A stretch of 6,450 nucleotides of DNA from Gemmatimonadales bacterium (GTDB lineage: Bacteria > Gemmatimonadota > Gemmatimonadetes > Gemmatimonadales > GWC2-71-9), in contig JABDII010000042.1 of assembly GCA_013003805.1 (NCBI GenBank), forward strand, positions 1 through 6,450, given 5' to 3'. Under the pieces are notes generated by a model, which made no database searches, had not been told where the DNA came from, and saw only the letters and a program-made list of their open reading frames with translations. The translations under genes and the position numbers were made by a program. Numbering within the stretch: position 1 is the first letter of the stretch; every line of letters begins with the position of its first letter. Positions 5,629 through 6,450 of this stretch are shown piece by piece.

Positions 5629-5656
5629 GCGCCCGGCATCGTGCCGGGCGCGTTTT
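5629..5656 (+). terminator. Intrinsic terminator of the sulfur operon
   Basis: A perfect 10-bp GC-rich stem (5629-5638 with 5642-5651) has a TCG loop and is followed by G and four T (5653-5656) on the + strand. It lies 29 bases after the rhodanese stop. The T-tract overlaps the stop codon of the converging DUF1611 gene. No T-tract exists on the other side, so it serves the rightward operon best. Confidence 0.8.
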
Positions 5657-6450
5657 ATGTTGCGCCGCCCGCCTCAACCCTCGTGCCCCGTTGGGTGCCC
5701 CTGGATTCGAGGTATCGCGCCCGAGCGGCGAGAATCGCCTCGATCAATGGCTCGCTGTCAAACCGCACCGGGTCGGTCGCTGCCAGACCTGTCTCGGTTT
5801 GCGCCGCGTCACAGGCGCGCTTGGCCTCGTCCTCGCTCAGACCGTAGGTATTGAGGGCGATTGCCACCACCCGTGTCGGCCAGACAGGTGCCGCCAGCGC
5901 CTCGTACCAGCGGACGTACTCGGTGAGCGACGCGATCGGGAAGGCGACCTCCTCGCGAAATTCTCCGATGAACCGGCGGCCGACTTGATGACAGAGGATG
6001 AGCGCATCCGGACACGCTCCGTGGAGCAGCCCCAGTGTGACGCCGGAATACCCCGCGTGATTGATGCTCCCCTGCCCCTCCACCATCACAATGTCCGCGT
6101 CTTTGCTCCCCTCGACCGTGATCCGTTCTGCGGCGCCGGCAATGAAGTCGGCTACCACGGCGTCCACGGCGATGCCCCACCCTTCGAGGAAGATTCCCGT
6201 TTGCCCGGTCGGCACAAAGCGGGTTCGCACCCCTCGGGCGTTGAGCACCCGAGTCAGCTCGACCTGACTGGTCATTTTGCCGACGTTGCAGTCGGTGCCG
6301 ACAGTCTGGATGATGAACGGATCGAGATGGCGGGCACGGCCGGATGCAACATCCAAGTCCGCCGGCGGGCGGCGAACATCATGAATCGCAGTTCCGGCGT
6401 TCCGGGCTCGCTCAGCCAGGGCTGGATCGTCGGCCAGGAAGGTGTGGAGG
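5655..6450 (-). CDS. DUF1611 (DgcN-like) P-loop protein, 5' partial
   Basis: The C-terminal ~264 codons of a DUF1611-family protein, normally about 330-350 residues; the N-terminal part is beyond the right edge. The frame stays open to position 6449. The upstream residues (LADDPALAERA, then IHDVRRPP) fit the end of the family's N-terminal domain. The TTG at 6356 is therefore not the start. The nucleotide-binding loop GTDCNVGKMT is unmistakable. It is followed by FVPTGQTGIFLEGWGIAVDAV, read as two parts, and by VEGQGSINHAG, GLLHGACPDALILCH and the FDSEPLIEAI end. One characterised member, DgcN, is described as an N-acyltransferase in a bacterial D-glutamate pathway. Others sit beside dipeptide epimerases. 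It converges on the sulfur operon and shows no functional tie to it. Family call firm, reaction in this organism unknown. Confidence 0.85.
   Translation of the reverse strand, partial: LHTFLADDPALAERARNAGTAIHDVRRPPADLDVASGRARHLDPFIIQTVGTDCNVGKMTSQVELTRVLNARGVRTRFVPTGQTGIFLEGWGIAVDAVVADFIAGAAERITVEGSKDADIVMVEGQGSINHAGYSGVTLGLLHGACPDALILCHQVGRRFIGEFREEVAFPIASLTEYVRWYEALAAPVWPTRVVAIALNTYGLSEDEAKRACDAAQTETGLAATDPVRFDSEPLIEAILAARARYLESRGTQRGTRVEAGGAT

Noticed and set aside
6354..6356. TTG as the start of the DUF1611 gene
   Set aside because: The frame remains open to the window edge and the added residues match the family's N-terminal region.

Overview
This 6.45-kb window comes from a GC-rich, Gram-negative bacterial chromosome. 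The outer membrane is implied by a FadL-type porin. The sequence alone does not fix the phylum. A soil or aquatic lineage such as Gemmatimonadota would fit the gene styles, but that is a guess. No mobile element, CRISPR array, tRNA or rRNA is visible.

Layout from left to right: (1) The 3' part of an OmpP1/FadL-family outer-membrane transport gene on + (1-1187), entering from outside the window. (2) A short convergent spacer with a four-unit 7-bp tandem repeat and a strong hairpin. (3) A SulP-family anion permease with a C-terminal STAS domain on - (1264-2805). Its best-supported start codon is CTG. (4) A compact divergent regulatory region (about 2806-2949). A perfect 16-bp AT-rich palindrome sits inside two oppositely facing sigma70-like promoters. 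(5) A rightward sulfur operon on +: ArsR-family repressor with two candidate sensor cysteines, DsrE2-like protein, TusA-like sulfur carrier, metallo-beta-lactamase-fold persulfide-dioxygenase-like enzyme, and a tandem rhodanese. It ends at a clear hairpin/T-tract terminator (5629-5656). (6) The 3' part of a DUF1611/DgcN-family P-loop gene on - (5655-6450), which continues past the right edge.

The core of the window is the divergent SulP / ArsR-DsrE2-TusA-MBL-rhodanese locus. All the members are families known to handle protein-bound sulfane sulfur or sulfur oxyanions. The simplest reading is a reactive-sulfur-inducible module. Persulfide is sensed by the ArsR-type repressor, passed along DsrE2/TusA/rhodanese cysteines, and oxidised by the MBL enzyme to sulfite or thiosulfate. 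SulP moves an oxyanion across the inner membrane. No sulfide:quinone reductase or Dsr/sHdr core is visible here. The MBL gene plus the inactive-then-active rhodanese pair match, domain for domain, the organisation of the single-chain enzyme CstB, but split at a 4-bp ATGA overlap.
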